Positions 51,446 through 60,676 are shown, counted from the first letter of the stretch. The stretch is DNA of 64,000 bases from Akkermansiaceae bacterium (GCA_015062005.1 SUVL01000003.1:1-64000), one strand, 5' to 3'. Notes: generated by a model not told the origin, from the letters alone. Program-made: numbers and translations.

Positions 51446-52315
51446 ATGAGACTTCAATATTATGTAGATGAGGAAGGAGAAAGCACCATTGGCCTCTGGG
51501 TTCCCAAGCGCCAGTGCTTCATCGACGTAACCGCCCAGGATGAACAGCTCTGGGCCGCTATGCTGCCGGGCGGCAAAAAACTCCGCAAGGAGATTGAAAC
51601 CTGGATTTCCAAGGGAGCCGAGGACGGGGTACCCGTGGATATGAAGGGGCTTGTCGTATCCAGCGCCCTGCACGTGCAGCCCTGCACCCTGGCATGCCTG
51701 GGCAAGTGCTATGCCGACCACGCCAGGGAATTCAGTGGTGATTCCCCCACGGAACCCTCTCTGTTTCTGAAGGCGACCTCTGCGATTTCCTCGGATTTAT
51801 CCTATGTGCTGAATCCGGAAGGAGCCACCAAACTGGATTACGAAGTGGAACTTGCCGTCATCATCGGCGACACACTGCACCGGGCCACAGAAGCAGAGGC
51901 CCGACGAGCCATTGCAGGGTACACCCTCATGTGCGATTACTCTGAGCGCAGCTACCAGCTGGAACACGGCGGCCAATGGACCAAGGGGAAGAGCTACGAT
52001 ACCTTTGCCCCTTTCGGCCCCGTGTTCGTCACCAAAGACGAGATTCCTGACCCGGACAATCTGGAACTGGAACTCAAAGTGAACGGAGAAGTCAGACAGA
52101 AGGCCAACACCTCCCAGCTCATCATGCCCGTGGCCCGGCTGGTGGCCTACGTCTCACAATTCATGACCCTGAACCCGGGAGATGTCATCTCCACCGGCAC
52201 CCCGGGTGGCGTGGCGCTGGGCATGACCCCACCGCAATACCTCAAACCCGGCGACGTGGTGGAATTCTCATGCCCGGCCATTGGCTGCGTCACCCAGGTA
52301 GTGGAAGCAGAATAA
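51446..52315 (+). CDS. Fumarylacetoacetate hydrolase family protein
   Basis: A 289-residue member of the FAH superfamily, metal-dependent enzymes acting on 2-oxo acids and their enols (hydrolysis, decarboxylation or isomerisation). Core motifs: LFLKATSAIS, the metal-ligand strand LDYEVELAVIIGD, GYTLMCDYSERS, KSYDTFAPFGP and STGTPGGVALG with an acidic GDVVEFSCP near the end. The N-terminal 60 residues are variable as usual. The substrate cannot be assigned. Confidence 0.88.
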   Translation: MRLQYYVDEEGESTIGLWVPKRQCFIDVTAQDEQLWAAMLPGGKKLRKEIETWISKGAEDGVPVDMKGLVVSSALHVQPCTLACLGKCYADHAREFSGDSPTEPSLFLKATSAISSDLSYVLNPEGATKLDYEVELAVIIGDTLHRATEAEARRAIAGYTLMCDYSERSYQLEHGGQWTKGKSYDTFAPFGPVFVTKDEIPDPDNLELELKVNGEVRQKANTSQLIMPVARLVAYVSQFMTLNPGDVISTGTPGGVALGMTPPQYLKPGDVVEFSCPAIGCVTQVVEAE

Positions 52316-52321
52316 AAAGTA

Positions 52322-52350
52322 TTGCAATTATAGGGGCTTTTGCATACAAT
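52322..52350 (+). promoter_or_regulatory. Promoter of the sugar epimerase gene
   Basis: TTGCAA (52322-52327), 17 bases, TACAAT (52345-52350). The leader to ATG 52391 is about 33 bases without a Shine-Dalgarno sequence, but rich in CT (ctaactctctttttctcgg). Confidence 0.6.
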
Positions 52351-52390
52351 AGCGCGGTCTTTCAACTAACTCTCTTTTTCTCGGAATGAT

Positions 52391-53422
52391 ATGAAGATTC
52401 TCATTACAGGTGCAGCCGGCTTTATAGGATACCATGTTTCCAACCACCTCATCGAGGCCGGGCACCAGGTCATCGGCATCGATAATCTCTGCGATAACAA
52501 AGACCTGGTAATCAAGGCCGCGCGTCTCTCACTGCTTGGAATTGACGCGGAAAAAGCCACCGCAGGCCAGCCCGTCTGCGGCAACAGCGGTTTTACCTTC
52601 ATCCGTATGGACGTGTTGAACCGCCTGGCGGTCAGCGAGCTTTGCCGGCAGGAGAGTTTCGACGTCATCATCCACCTGGCTGCGCTCACAGGTGCCACCA
52701 AAGCCCGCATGAACCCGGCAGAGTTCTACGAGACGAACGTAACCGGCACCATCAACATGCTGGAGTCCGCGCGCCAGCACGGGGTGCAGCATTTCTTCTT
52801 CTCTTCCAGCTCAAGTGTATACAGCGCCCTGGCCACCCCGCCGTTTGCGGAAGAAGATCATGTGGACACCCCGATGAACATGTATGCCGCCTCTAAACGT
52901 TCAGCAGAGCTCCTTTGCTATTCCTACGCTAAGGCATACGGCATTCCGGTCACTATTTTCCGTTTGTTCAGCGTGTACGGCCCCTGGGCCAGGCCTGATT
53001 CCATACCCATGCAACTTGCGCACCGCATCATGAAAGGCGCGGAAGTCCGCGTGTTGAATAATGGCCACATCGTACGCGATTTCACCTACATTGACGACTT
53101 GCTGGAAGGCATGGATGCCGCGCTGCTCAACCAGCCTTTCAGCGTGAACGGAGTGCCATATGCCCTGTATAATGCAGGCCGCGGCAAGCCCGTTCCCTTC
53201 CTTTCCTTCATCCAATCCCTTGAATACTCACTGAGCCGCAATGCGGAAGTAGTGCTTGATGAGGCATCCCCGCTGGCGCTGGGTGAGCGCGTTGAAATGT
53301 ACGCCGACACCACCAAACTGGAACGCGAACTGGCCTACTCCCCAGTGTGGGATTACGAGGAAGCCATTCCTCGCTTTGCAGGCTGGTTCCTGGAGCACTA
53401 CGGCAAGACATTCAAGATGTAA
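52391..53422 (+). CDS. NAD-dependent sugar-nucleotide epimerase (extended SDR)
   Basis: A 343-residue extended short-chain dehydrogenase of the UDP-sugar 4-epimerase type, closest in pattern to UDP-glucuronate 4-epimerase. NAD-binding TGAAGFIGYHVS, IHLAALTGA, the catalytic serine in FFSSSSSVYS and YAASKRSAE (Tyr and Lys), then RLFSVYGPWARPD and RDFTYIDDLLEGM. It would supply an epimerised sugar nucleotide for surface polysaccharide. pyrD follows 34 bases later. Confidence 0.85.
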   Translation: MKILITGAAGFIGYHVSNHLIEAGHQVIGIDNLCDNKDLVIKAARLSLLGIDAEKATAGQPVCGNSGFTFIRMDVLNRLAVSELCRQESFDVIIHLAALTGATKARMNPAEFYETNVTGTINMLESARQHGVQHFFFSSSSSVYSALATPPFAEEDHVDTPMNMYAASKRSAELLCYSYAKAYGIPVTIFRLFSVYGPWARPDSIPMQLAHRIMKGAEVRVLNNGHIVRDFTYIDDLLEGMDAALLNQPFSVNGVPYALYNAGRGKPVPFLSFIQSLEYSLSRNAEVVLDEASPLALGERVEMYADTTKLERELAYSPVWDYEEAIPRFAGWFLEHYGKTFKM

Positions 53423-53456
53423 TCCACCACTTTTTTACAACCCCAGAATCTGATAC

Positions 53457-54500
53457 GTGTCCCCTTATCTCTACAATCTCGCAAAAAAACTTCTGTTCTG
53501 TCTTGACCCGGAAACGGCACACAAGGTAACACTGGCAGGCCTGCGAACAGCAGAGCACATGCACCTGCTTCCGGCACTGGCTGGCACCAATCCTGTCTCT
53601 GACCCTGTAACCGTCATGGGGCTCCAGTTCCCGAACCGCGTCGGCCTGGCGGCTGGCATGGACAAGGAAGCCAACACCGTAGCCGCATTCGGGCATCTTG
53701 GTTTTGGTTTCGTGGAAGTCGGCACCCTCACGCCGCGGCCGCAGCCCGGCAACCCGAAGCCCAGGCTTTTCCGCTGCATCCCCCAGCAAGCCATCATCAA
53801 CCACATGGGCATCAACAACCCCGGCGTGGATGAAGGCGTTGAGAACATCCGCCGCACACGCCGTTTCAATGGTGTTCTGGGGGTCAACATCAGCAAGAAT
53901 AAAACAACCCCCAACTCCGAGGCTCACCAGGATTACCTGGAGTGCCTCCGCGCCGTGTGGGATGTGGCTGATTATGTGGCCATCAACTTCTCCTGCCCGA
54001 ATGTACCGAACCTCCAGGACCTGGCCAAGGCCGACAGCGCAGCAGACCTGCTCTCCCTCATGAAGAGCGAACAGGCCAATCTTTCCAGTGACACTGGGCG
54101 CTATGTTCCCTTGGTCATGAAGGTTTCCCCGGATATGAGTGAAGCCCAGATTCGCGACCTCGCCCATGTATTCCAGGATTGCCAGCTGGACGGCCTCATC
54201 TGCACCAACACCACCACCACCCGCACCGGCGTGGAGGATTCCCCCCATGCCTCGCAGAGCGGCGGCATGTCCGGCAAGCCCCTCTACAACAAAGCCAATG
54301 AAACCCTGGCTGCCTTTGCTCAGGAACTCAACGGCAGTATCCCCATCATTGGCGTGGGCGGCATCACCACGGCGGAAGATGCCGTTAACAAAATCAAAGC
54401 CGGTGCCTCGCTCGTGCAGCTTTACAGCGGATTCATCTACAATGGCCCCCCCCTGGTACATGCCGCAGCAACGGCCATCCGGGACCACTGCAAAGCCTGA
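53457..54500 (+). CDS. pyrD: Dihydroorotate dehydrogenase, class 2-like
   Basis: FMN enzyme of pyrimidine synthesis. In 347 residues the pattern is class 2 (quinone-dependent, membrane-associated): an N-terminal helical extension (YLYNLAKKLLFCLDPETAHKVTL), GLAAGMDKEA, NHMGINNPG, GVNISKNK, SGGMSGKPL and the FMN-phosphate loop GVGGITTAEDA. The catalytic-base motif, however, reads NFSCPN (Cys180) where class 2 enzymes have NxSSPN with serine; cysteine is the class 1 base. Start GTG 53457 gives the family N-terminus. Confidence 0.88.
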   Translation: MSPYLYNLAKKLLFCLDPETAHKVTLAGLRTAEHMHLLPALAGTNPVSDPVTVMGLQFPNRVGLAAGMDKEANTVAAFGHLGFGFVEVGTLTPRPQPGNPKPRLFRCIPQQAIINHMGINNPGVDEGVENIRRTRRFNGVLGVNISKNKTTPNSEAHQDYLECLRAVWDVADYVAINFSCPNVPNLQDLAKADSAADLLSLMKSEQANLSSDTGRYVPLVMKVSPDMSEAQIRDLAHVFQDCQLDGLICTNTTTTRTGVEDSPHASQSGGMSGKPLYNKANETLAAFAQELNGSIPIIGVGGITTAEDAVNKIKAGASLVQLYSGFIYNGPPLVHAAATAIRDHCKA

Positions 54501-54522
54501 GCCCGTAGCCTTCACCTTCACG

Positions 54523-54557
54523 GCGCTTTCCCGGCATGCGGGGAAGCGCTGTTTTTT
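54523..54557 (+). terminator. Terminator of pyrD
   Basis: Hairpin gcgctttccc/ggggaagcgc with loop around gcat, followed by tgttttttg. Confidence 0.85.
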
Positions 54558-54658
54558 GTAAAATGACATCTTTTCCGTTTAAATGAACGATTTGAGGTTT
54601 GCATGATGGAGTGCAATATGATAGACTGACGATTGAGATACCATATCCCCTTTCGAAC

Positions 54659-56173
54659 ATGAAGAACACGTCCCTTCTGCTTTCCCTTCTGGCACTGGGT
54701 TTCTCGATGGCCCAGGCAGCACAGGTGTACACCATCACCCTCACCTCTGCTGAGCGTTTTACTGACTGCACGGTCATTTACAAGAGCAGCAGCACCACCA
54801 AATTCCGCGGCAAGGATAAAGCGGGTAAGACTGTGACCAGGGAAATCCCCACCGGGAACATCATCATGATGCGGGAAGTGGTGAAGGATGAGCCCGAGCC
54901 GGAACAGAAAGACGAGGCACCTTCCACCCCTGCCCCTGCAGCGGCGGAAACCAACGCTGATGCCACCCCGGCGGCCCAGACTCCAGCCGGAGCCCCTGCT
55001 GCTGAAGGAGAACAGAAAGCCGAACCCATAGCCGATGGAAACATTGCCCAGCGTGCTGGTGAAGAAAAGGCAAAAGACGCCACTCTGCGTCTGCGTGAGA
55101 AACTCACCAACATGGAAACACTGATGAGCAAGATTTCCAAGCCCAGCCGGGCTCTGCAAAGCCAGGTTTCCCAAGTAAAGCGCCGCGTGACCAGCCAGCT
55201 GGAAGATATGGATAAGAAGGCTCTCGAAGTTGCCCGCCTCCAGGAGGAGTTCAACAAGGCCGGTGCAGCCGACTTCACCTTTGACAAGGTAAGCGTGGAG
55301 CAGCGTGACCAGTTTATGCGCGATGGTGAGGCTGCCTACAAGGCCATGCGCATCGACATGAAGGAAAAGAAAGGCCGCCGCAAGGTCGCAGGTCTGGACA
55401 AGTTTGAAATCATGCGCGAACGCTACCAGGGCATTCCTGAGTACAAGCAGGCCTACGAGTGGTATGTAAAGACACTCTATGCTCTCCAGAAAAAGTGGAC
55501 GGCCATGCACAACAAGGAGGAAAACGCCCGCAAGCGTCTCCCTGCCGATAAGAAGAGCCTGCGCCAGCGCCAAGATAACGCAGAATACGAAAATATTGCA
55601 GCCAAACTTAAGGAAGATGGCGATGATATCGCCACCGTATGGTTCACTCCCCCCGCCCGCAACCTGAAGATGCTTTCCATCAGCGTCAACAAGGTGAAGG
55701 ACGCCATACGCCGCAATGAAGACCGCCCGCTCGATGACGAGGTGGGCACCGTTCCCTCCCTCATCACCCAGTTCTGGGACAACATGGACAAAGTCCGCAT
55801 GTCCATGGTGACAGGTGACCTTGAGGCAGCAGAGAAGCAGCTGCGTGAAAATGGCGCCTACCCCATCATCATGCGTCTCAAGAACTACATCCTGCCCAAC
55901 GAGTACCGCACCCCCATTGTGGAGCAGTACAAGGCAACGCAGAAAGAGATTCAGACCCGCATGCGCGGATACAACAACCTGAAGCGTAGCCTGGAGCGAG
56001 CCACGGCCTCGCTTGACCGGGTCACGGCCAGTGCAGAAGCCCAGATTGACAGCGCCACAGCGGCGGTACAGAAAGAGCTGGATTCAGATGTGGGCGATAA
56101 CACCATGGAAGTTGAGCAGCCTAAAGCAGAAGCAGCACCGGCTCCGGAGCAGCCGGCAGCAGAGCAGAAGTAA
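54659..56173 (+). CDS. Large secreted coiled-coil protein
   Basis: A 504-residue exported protein. Signal peptide (MKNTSLLLSLLALGFSMAQA), a short beta-rich domain (VYTITLTSAERFTDCTVIYKS...TGNIIMMREVV), an Ala/Pro/Glu-rich linker, and from about residue 135 a long, highly charged helical region with heptad-like spacing (LREKLTNMETLMSKISK; LERATASLDRVTASAEAQIDSATAAVQKEL), ending in an acidic alanine/proline tail. The family is not recognised; likely a structural envelope protein. The ORF track start 54599 is upstream; ATG 54659 begins the signal peptide. Followed by two small secreted proteins in tandem. Confidence 0.75.
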   Translation: MKNTSLLLSLLALGFSMAQAAQVYTITLTSAERFTDCTVIYKSSSTTKFRGKDKAGKTVTREIPTGNIIMMREVVKDEPEPEQKDEAPSTPAPAAAETNADATPAAQTPAGAPAAEGEQKAEPIADGNIAQRAGEEKAKDATLRLREKLTNMETLMSKISKPSRALQSQVSQVKRRVTSQLEDMDKKALEVARLQEEFNKAGAADFTFDKVSVEQRDQFMRDGEAAYKAMRIDMKEKKGRRKVAGLDKFEIMRERYQGIPEYKQAYEWYVKTLYALQKKWTAMHNKEENARKRLPADKKSLRQRQDNAEYENIAAKLKEDGDDIATVWFTPPARNLKMLSISVNKVKDAIRRNEDRPLDDEVGTVPSLITQFWDNMDKVRMSMVTGDLEAAEKQLRENGAYPIIMRLKNYILPNEYRTPIVEQYKATQKEIQTRMRGYNNLKRSLERATASLDRVTASAEAQIDSATAAVQKELDSDVGDNTMEVEQPKAEAAPAPEQPAAEQK

Positions 56174-56194
56174 CCCACTTCCGCCCCATCAAGC

Positions 56195-56605
56195 ATGAAA
56201 AACTATTGCTTTGCGCTTCTCGGATTAAGCATTCCTGCCGTATATGCAGCTCCCGCAACGGAGCTGCCTGCGGCGGTGCAACAGGCGTTTAATTCGTACA
56301 CCGCCCTGCCTGCCCAGCTGGTTCCGCTGATGCAGAAGGCGCAGGATGCAACCTCCGCAACAGCTGTGGCAGGAGAATTGAAAGCCGCCCTGCCCGCCAT
56401 ATACGCGACCAGGGAGCAGTTGCACAACATGCCCCAGCTCACGCCGACTCAGGCCCAGCTTGTGCGGGCCCGCTACGGGCAGCGCATGCGGGAGGAATGG
56501 GCCCGGATGTACGAGCAGATCAGCCGGCTGAAGGCAGCTCGTTGTTATCAATCCGCTGATTTTGCAGAGGTATTCCACCTCTTGTGCATGATGATTGAAC
56601 GATGA
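56195..56605 (+). CDS. Small secreted helical protein
   Basis: A 136-residue protein with a signal peptide (MKNYCFALLGLSIPAVYA) and then almost entirely helical sequence (LPAAVQQAFNSYTALPAQLVPLMQKAQDA; RMREEWARMYEQISRLKAARCY). Not recognised. It lies 21 bases after the coiled-coil gene and overlaps the next gene by 4 bases (ATGA), so the three form an operon. Confidence 0.65.
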   Translation: MKNYCFALLGLSIPAVYAAPATELPAAVQQAFNSYTALPAQLVPLMQKAQDATSATAVAGELKAALPAIYATREQLHNMPQLTPTQAQLVRARYGQRMREEWARMYEQISRLKAARCYQSADFAEVFHLLCMMIER

Positions 56606-57048
56606 ATACCCGATTCATACTTCTGACAGGTCTGCTCGCACCACTCTGTCTGGCTCAGTCCCCTGTGGTCACGGAAGAGGATAAGACTCTTCAAAATGCC
56701 CTGGCTCAGCTGCCGGAAGGACAGCAGCGTATAGTCAACGGCATCATTTTGTTGCAGCAGCTCTACCAGTGCATGGCCGAGGTAACAGATAACGACACCG
56801 CTGAGGCAGCAGTCCCCAGACTTTTGAAGCTGAATGAAGAGCTGCTGCGCTGGACGCAATCATTCGCTAATCTGCCGCCTCTCAGCGAACCCGAGGTGGC
56901 AGCCTATGAAGAGAGATTTCTTCCCGCCATCCGCAAAATCAACCAGGCCATTGAGGCTCAGGCCGACCGCATAGCTGCCGCAGAGTACTACGGTTCCCAA
57001 AACCTGCCGGCAGTTCTGGTTCGCATCGCCCGGATAGGGCATCCATAA
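56602..57048 (+). CDS. Small secreted helical protein, possibly 3'-trimmed
   Basis: A 148-residue protein with a signal peptide (MNTRFILLTGLLAPLCLA) and a helical body similar in style to the preceding gene (LPEGQQRIVNGIILLQQLYQCMAEV; YEERFLPAIRKINQAIEAQADRIAAAEYYGSQNLP). Its stop codon sits at the edge of an IS256 fragment, so its original C-terminus may have been altered by insertion or deletion. Confidence 0.65.
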   Translation: MNTRFILLTGLLAPLCLAQSPVVTEEDKTLQNALAQLPEGQQRIVNGIILLQQLYQCMAEVTDNDTAEAAVPRLLKLNEELLRWTQSFANLPPLSEPEVAAYEERFLPAIRKINQAIEAQADRIAAAEYYGSQNLPAVLVRIARIGHP

Positions 57049-57557
57049 GGTGCGGATGTGGGCAGCGGCAATGGTTTTGTAACGCGAGGTTGTAATATAG
57101 GCTTGTGCATTCTGTTGAAAATGGAATTGGCAACGCTGCCAAAGCACCCCCGTAAGTGTCCGGGCTAAGGCTGCACGAATCCCCATATGGTCATCACTTG
57201 TAACGGTAAGTGGGCGATTCATGTCTCTCATTATCAGGCTTTGAACAAAAGTTGACCAATGCTCTGCAGCTTCGGACAAACCAACGGATACCCCCAAAAC
57301 AATGCGTCTGCCGGTTTCTGCTTCAATGCCGACGGCTACAAAGACGGCACAATCAGCAATAACACCATTAAGTCGAGCCTTGGATATTGTTCACATCCCA
57401 AGTGTGCATCACGCTGAGCTAAAAGAGCAGTATTGATAAGAGTGCGAATGGCTTCTGCAAACAAGTTTCCGGTTCCCTGAGACTCATTATTTGTGTTAGG
57501 ACAGAGAAAAGGCTTGATTACAACGTCAAATATGTTAGCTTTGTCTTGTTCGGTCAT
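57045..57557 (-). pseudogene. IS256-family transposase fragment
   Basis: The minus strand encodes broken parts of a Mutator/IS256 transposase. The N-terminus is MTEQDKANIFDVVIKPFL...AIRTLINTALLAQRDAHLG (57557 to about 57380). After a deletion and frame change comes LNGVIADCAVFVAVGIEAETGRRIVLGVSVGLSEAAEHWSTF and SDDHMGIRAALARTLTGVLWQRCQFHFQQNAQAY. Sequence stops near IAAAHIRTLW, where it meets the gene at 56602. The segment with the first catalytic aspartate and the whole C-terminal part with the catalytic glutamate are missing, so it cannot be active. Confidence 0.85.
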
Positions 57558-57762
57558 TGGTATTGTTTGGTATTTGAGCAAACGGACGATGCCCCAAATG
57601 ACCGAACATTCCAAGTTTCCATCGCGACATGCCGGCTCGCGCCTCGGGGCTCGGTCTGAGCCCGACCGGGACGCTGGGTGGAAACTCGGTGTTCATATTT
57701 TACAGAAAGAAGTATACACCAGCCATCCATAACCTGTCACTCTCAACCGAAAACAAAACAAC
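57558..57762. other. Intergenic region before the DUF1015 gene
   Basis: No gene. It holds the GC-rich palindromic stretch ggctcgcgcctcggggctcggtctgagcc (about 57632-57660) and the probable promoter area of the DUF1015-serA operon with a TATACA box (57713-57718). Confidence 0.4.
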
Positions 57763-59007
57763 ATGGCTACCATACGCCCCTTTGCCGCAATACGGCCTCC
57801 GAAACAATACGCAGAGCAAGTATCCTGCCTCCCGTATGATGTGATGAACCATCATGAAGCCTGCGCCATGGCCGCTGGCAACGCTTCCTCCTACCTGCAT
57901 ATCTGCCGTGCCGATATCGACACCAGCGAGGAAGCCATTCACGATACCATCACCTACGAAAAGAGCGCCGAGAACCTGCAGGATTTCCTGCGCAAGGGCT
58001 TTCTCATGCGCGAAGAGAAACCCTGCTACTACATCTACCGCCAGATGATGTGGGGACGGGTGCAAACTGGCATCGTAGGCTGCGCCAGTGTGGATGAATA
58101 CCTGAATGGCACCATCAAGAAGCACGAGCTCACCCGCAAGGAAAAGGAGCTCGACCGCATCAACCATTTCGACACCTGCTCCACCCAGACAGAGCCGGTA
58201 TTCCTGGCCTACCGCAAGCATGAAGGCATTTCCACCACCATCCGCGAATGGATCAAGTTCCACAAGCCGGAGTATGAGTTCACCAGCAACGATGGTGTAA
58301 CCCACCTGCTCTGGCCGGTCACGGATGATGAGGCTATTGCAGCTATCCGCCAGGGATTCGAGGAAGTGCCCGTGCTCTACATAGCCGATGGGCACCACCG
58401 CACGGCCTCCAGCGCAGCGGTATCAGCCAAGCGCCGGGCCGAACATCCGGACTATACCGGAGAGGAAGAATTCAACTACCTCATGGCCGTTACCTTCTGC
58501 GATGAAGACCTCTTCATCATGGACTATAATCGCGTGGTGCTCGATCTCAACGGCATGACTGAAGAGGAATATCTCGCCGCCATCTCCGGCAGCTTCACCG
58601 TGGTCCCGGCAGCTCCCGGCAAGCCGCATGCCCCGCGCAACAAGCACGAATTCGGCATGTTCCTGGGCAGCAAGTGGTACAGCATCACCGCCAAGGAGGG
58701 CACATTCAACGCCACCCACCCCATCGAAAGCCTGGACTGCGCCATCCTCCAGAGCAACCTGCTGGCCCCGGTGCTCGGCATCACCGATCCCCGCACCAGC
58801 GAACGCATTGACTTTGTAGGCGGCATCCGCGGCCTGAAAGAGCTCGAAACGCGAGCCGGCAACACTGGGGTGGCCTTCTCACTCTACCCTGTCACCATGG
58901 CAGACCTCTTCAATGTGGCCGACAGCGGCGAAATCATGCCTCCGAAGTCTACCTGGTTCGAACCCAAGCTGCGCAGCGGCCTGTTCGCCCACGAGATTGA
59001 ACGCTAA
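57763..59007 (+). CDS. DUF1015 family protein
   Basis: A 414-residue protein of the DUF1015 family, which often sits beside serA or serC. Family marks: IRPFAAIRPPKQYAEQVSCLPYDVM at the N-terminus, HELTRKEKELDRINHFDTCSTQTEPVF, LYIADGHHRTASSAAV near residue 205, and LQSNLLAPVLGITDPRTSERIDFVGG. Its biochemical role is not settled. serA follows 25 bases downstream, which supports a role connected to serine or 3-phosphoglycerate metabolism. Confidence 0.88.
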   Translation: MATIRPFAAIRPPKQYAEQVSCLPYDVMNHHEACAMAAGNASSYLHICRADIDTSEEAIHDTITYEKSAENLQDFLRKGFLMREEKPCYYIYRQMMWGRVQTGIVGCASVDEYLNGTIKKHELTRKEKELDRINHFDTCSTQTEPVFLAYRKHEGISTTIREWIKFHKPEYEFTSNDGVTHLLWPVTDDEAIAAIRQGFEEVPVLYIADGHHRTASSAAVSAKRRAEHPDYTGEEEFNYLMAVTFCDEDLFIMDYNRVVLDLNGMTEEEYLAAISGSFTVVPAAPGKPHAPRNKHEFGMFLGSKWYSITAKEGTFNATHPIESLDCAILQSNLLAPVLGITDPRTSERIDFVGGIRGLKELETRAGNTGVAFSLYPVTMADLFNVADSGEIMPPKSTWFEPKLRSGLFAHEIER

Positions 59008-59032
59008 ACATACCATTCCAACTCCATAGTTT

Positions 59033-60601
59033 ATGAAAATTCTGATTCCCACCAAGCTGGATAAAGCCGCAGCCGCCAACCTGACAGCCGCCGGTTATGA
59101 TGTAGTGCAGGATGACGCGCTCCCCATCGAGGAACTCGTGGCCGCCCATCCTGACGCAGCAGGCCTCATCGTACGCTCCGAAAAAGTAACCCCGGCCATC
59201 ATCGATGCCCTGCCCTCCCTCAAATGCGTTATCCGCGCCGGCGCCGGTTACGACAACATCGATTACGTCTATGCTCGCACCAAGGAAATCGACGTGATGA
59301 ACACGCCTGGCGCCAATTCCAACGCGGTGGCAGAGGAAGTCGTGGCCATGATTCTGGCCGCCTACCGCTACGTGGTGCCGGCGGACACCACCACCCGGGC
59401 CGGCGAGTGGAACAAAAAGAAGTACATGGGCCGCGAACTGACCGGCAAAACCGTAGGCATCCTGGGTCTTGGCAATATCGGCCGCTTGCTGGTCAAACGA
59501 CTCCAGGGTTTCGAATGCAAGGTGCTTGGCTACGACCACTACCTCTCCAAACAGCGAGCCCTGAACATTGGCGCCACCCCCACCGAGCTCGATGAAATAT
59601 TCTCCGAGGCGGACATCATCTCCCTGCACGTACCGGGCGGTCCTGCCACCCGCAACCTCATCAACGCCGCCCTCATCAGCAAGATGAAGGATGGTGCCAT
59701 GCTTATCAACTGCTCCCGCTACGGCGTGGTAGACGAAGACGCCATCCGCGCCGCCAAGGCCGCAGGCAGGAATATCATCTACTGCACCGATGTGCATCCT
59801 AAAGATACAGCAGCCATGCAACCCAGCGCAGATGTGGCAGATCTGATGCTGCCGCACCTGGGCGCCAATACCAGGGAAGCGAACAAGAACGCAGCCATGC
59901 GCGCCGCCAGACAGATGATTGGCTACTTCGCCCACGGTGATACATCCTGCGTCATCAATGCAGAACGCCCGGCCGACCTTGCCCCCGCCCACCTTCAGCT
60001 TGCCTCCATGCTTGGTAAGCTTTGCTACCAGGTCGGGGGCTGCAAGCCCATCCGGAAGGTAGAGTGTACCTTCTACAACAACCTGCGTTCCTTCCGCAAG
60101 TGGTTCACTCCGTGGATTCTTCAAGGCACCGTCCCCGGAGCAGAACAAGGGCTCATGCCTGCTGCTGCGGAAACCTCCTTCCGCGAGCATGGTATCGTGT
60201 ACAAGGCACGCGAGCCCAAAGATGAACGGCAGTATGATGATGCGCTCACCATCGATATCTACATGGAAATCGACGGGCAGCAGATTAAGAGCAGTGTGCG
60301 CGGTATGGTGGTGGACGGAACTCCGGTTGTGTCGCGCATCGCGGAATTCGACCATCTCTATGCGGCACTCAGCGGCAATACAATCGTGCTGCGCTATGCT
60401 GACCGCCCCGGTGTGGTGGCAGCTATTGGCCAGGCCCTTTCCCTGGCTGGCATCAACATCGAGAACATTGTGGCCCCCACCGATTCCAATAGTGGCGACT
60501 CACTCGCGGTCATCAAGACCAACATGCCCATCTCCGATGACCAGCTGCAGGCCATTGCCAAGACCATCGGTGCCAAGCTTGCCTTCTCCATCTCCATGTA
60601 A
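59033..60601 (+). CDS. serA: D-3-phosphoglycerate dehydrogenase
   Basis: First enzyme of serine synthesis. In 522 residues: substrate domain with RSEKVTPAIIDALPSLKCVIRAGAGYDNID, nucleotide-binding domain GKTVGILGLGNIGRLLVKRL, the LHVPGGPATRNLI loop, NCSRYGVVDEDA, the catalytic-His region DLMLPHLGANTREANKNAA, an intervening domain, and a C-terminal ACT domain (IVLRYADRPGVVAAIGQALSLAGINIENI) that usually senses serine. Long form of the enzyme. Closed by a perfect terminator palindrome. Confidence 0.94.
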   Translation: MKILIPTKLDKAAAANLTAAGYDVVQDDALPIEELVAAHPDAAGLIVRSEKVTPAIIDALPSLKCVIRAGAGYDNIDYVYARTKEIDVMNTPGANSNAVAEEVVAMILAAYRYVVPADTTTRAGEWNKKKYMGRELTGKTVGILGLGNIGRLLVKRLQGFECKVLGYDHYLSKQRALNIGATPTELDEIFSEADIISLHVPGGPATRNLINAALISKMKDGAMLINCSRYGVVDEDAIRAAKAAGRNIIYCTDVHPKDTAAMQPSADVADLMLPHLGANTREANKNAAMRAARQMIGYFAHGDTSCVINAERPADLAPAHLQLASMLGKLCYQVGGCKPIRKVECTFYNNLRSFRKWFTPWILQGTVPGAEQGLMPAAAETSFREHGIVYKAREPKDERQYDDALTIDIYMEIDGQQIKSSVRGMVVDGTPVVSRIAEFDHLYAALSGNTIVLRYADRPGVVAAIGQALSLAGINIENIVAPTDSNSGDSLAVIKTNMPISDDQLQAIAKTIGAKLAFSISM

Positions 60602-60629
60602 GAAGGCTCCTCCCCATATCTGAAAAAAC

Positions 60630-60663
60630 ACTCCCCCGGTGGCAGGCCTGCCACCGGGGGAGT
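60630..60663. terminator. Bidirectional terminator, perfect 17-bp palindrome
   Basis: actcccccggtggcagg is followed immediately by its exact complement. On the minus strand it runs into gttttttc, on the plus strand into ttt, so it can end both serA and the convergent thioesterase gene. Confidence 0.9.
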
Positions 60664-60676
60664 TTCTGCATCTGCC

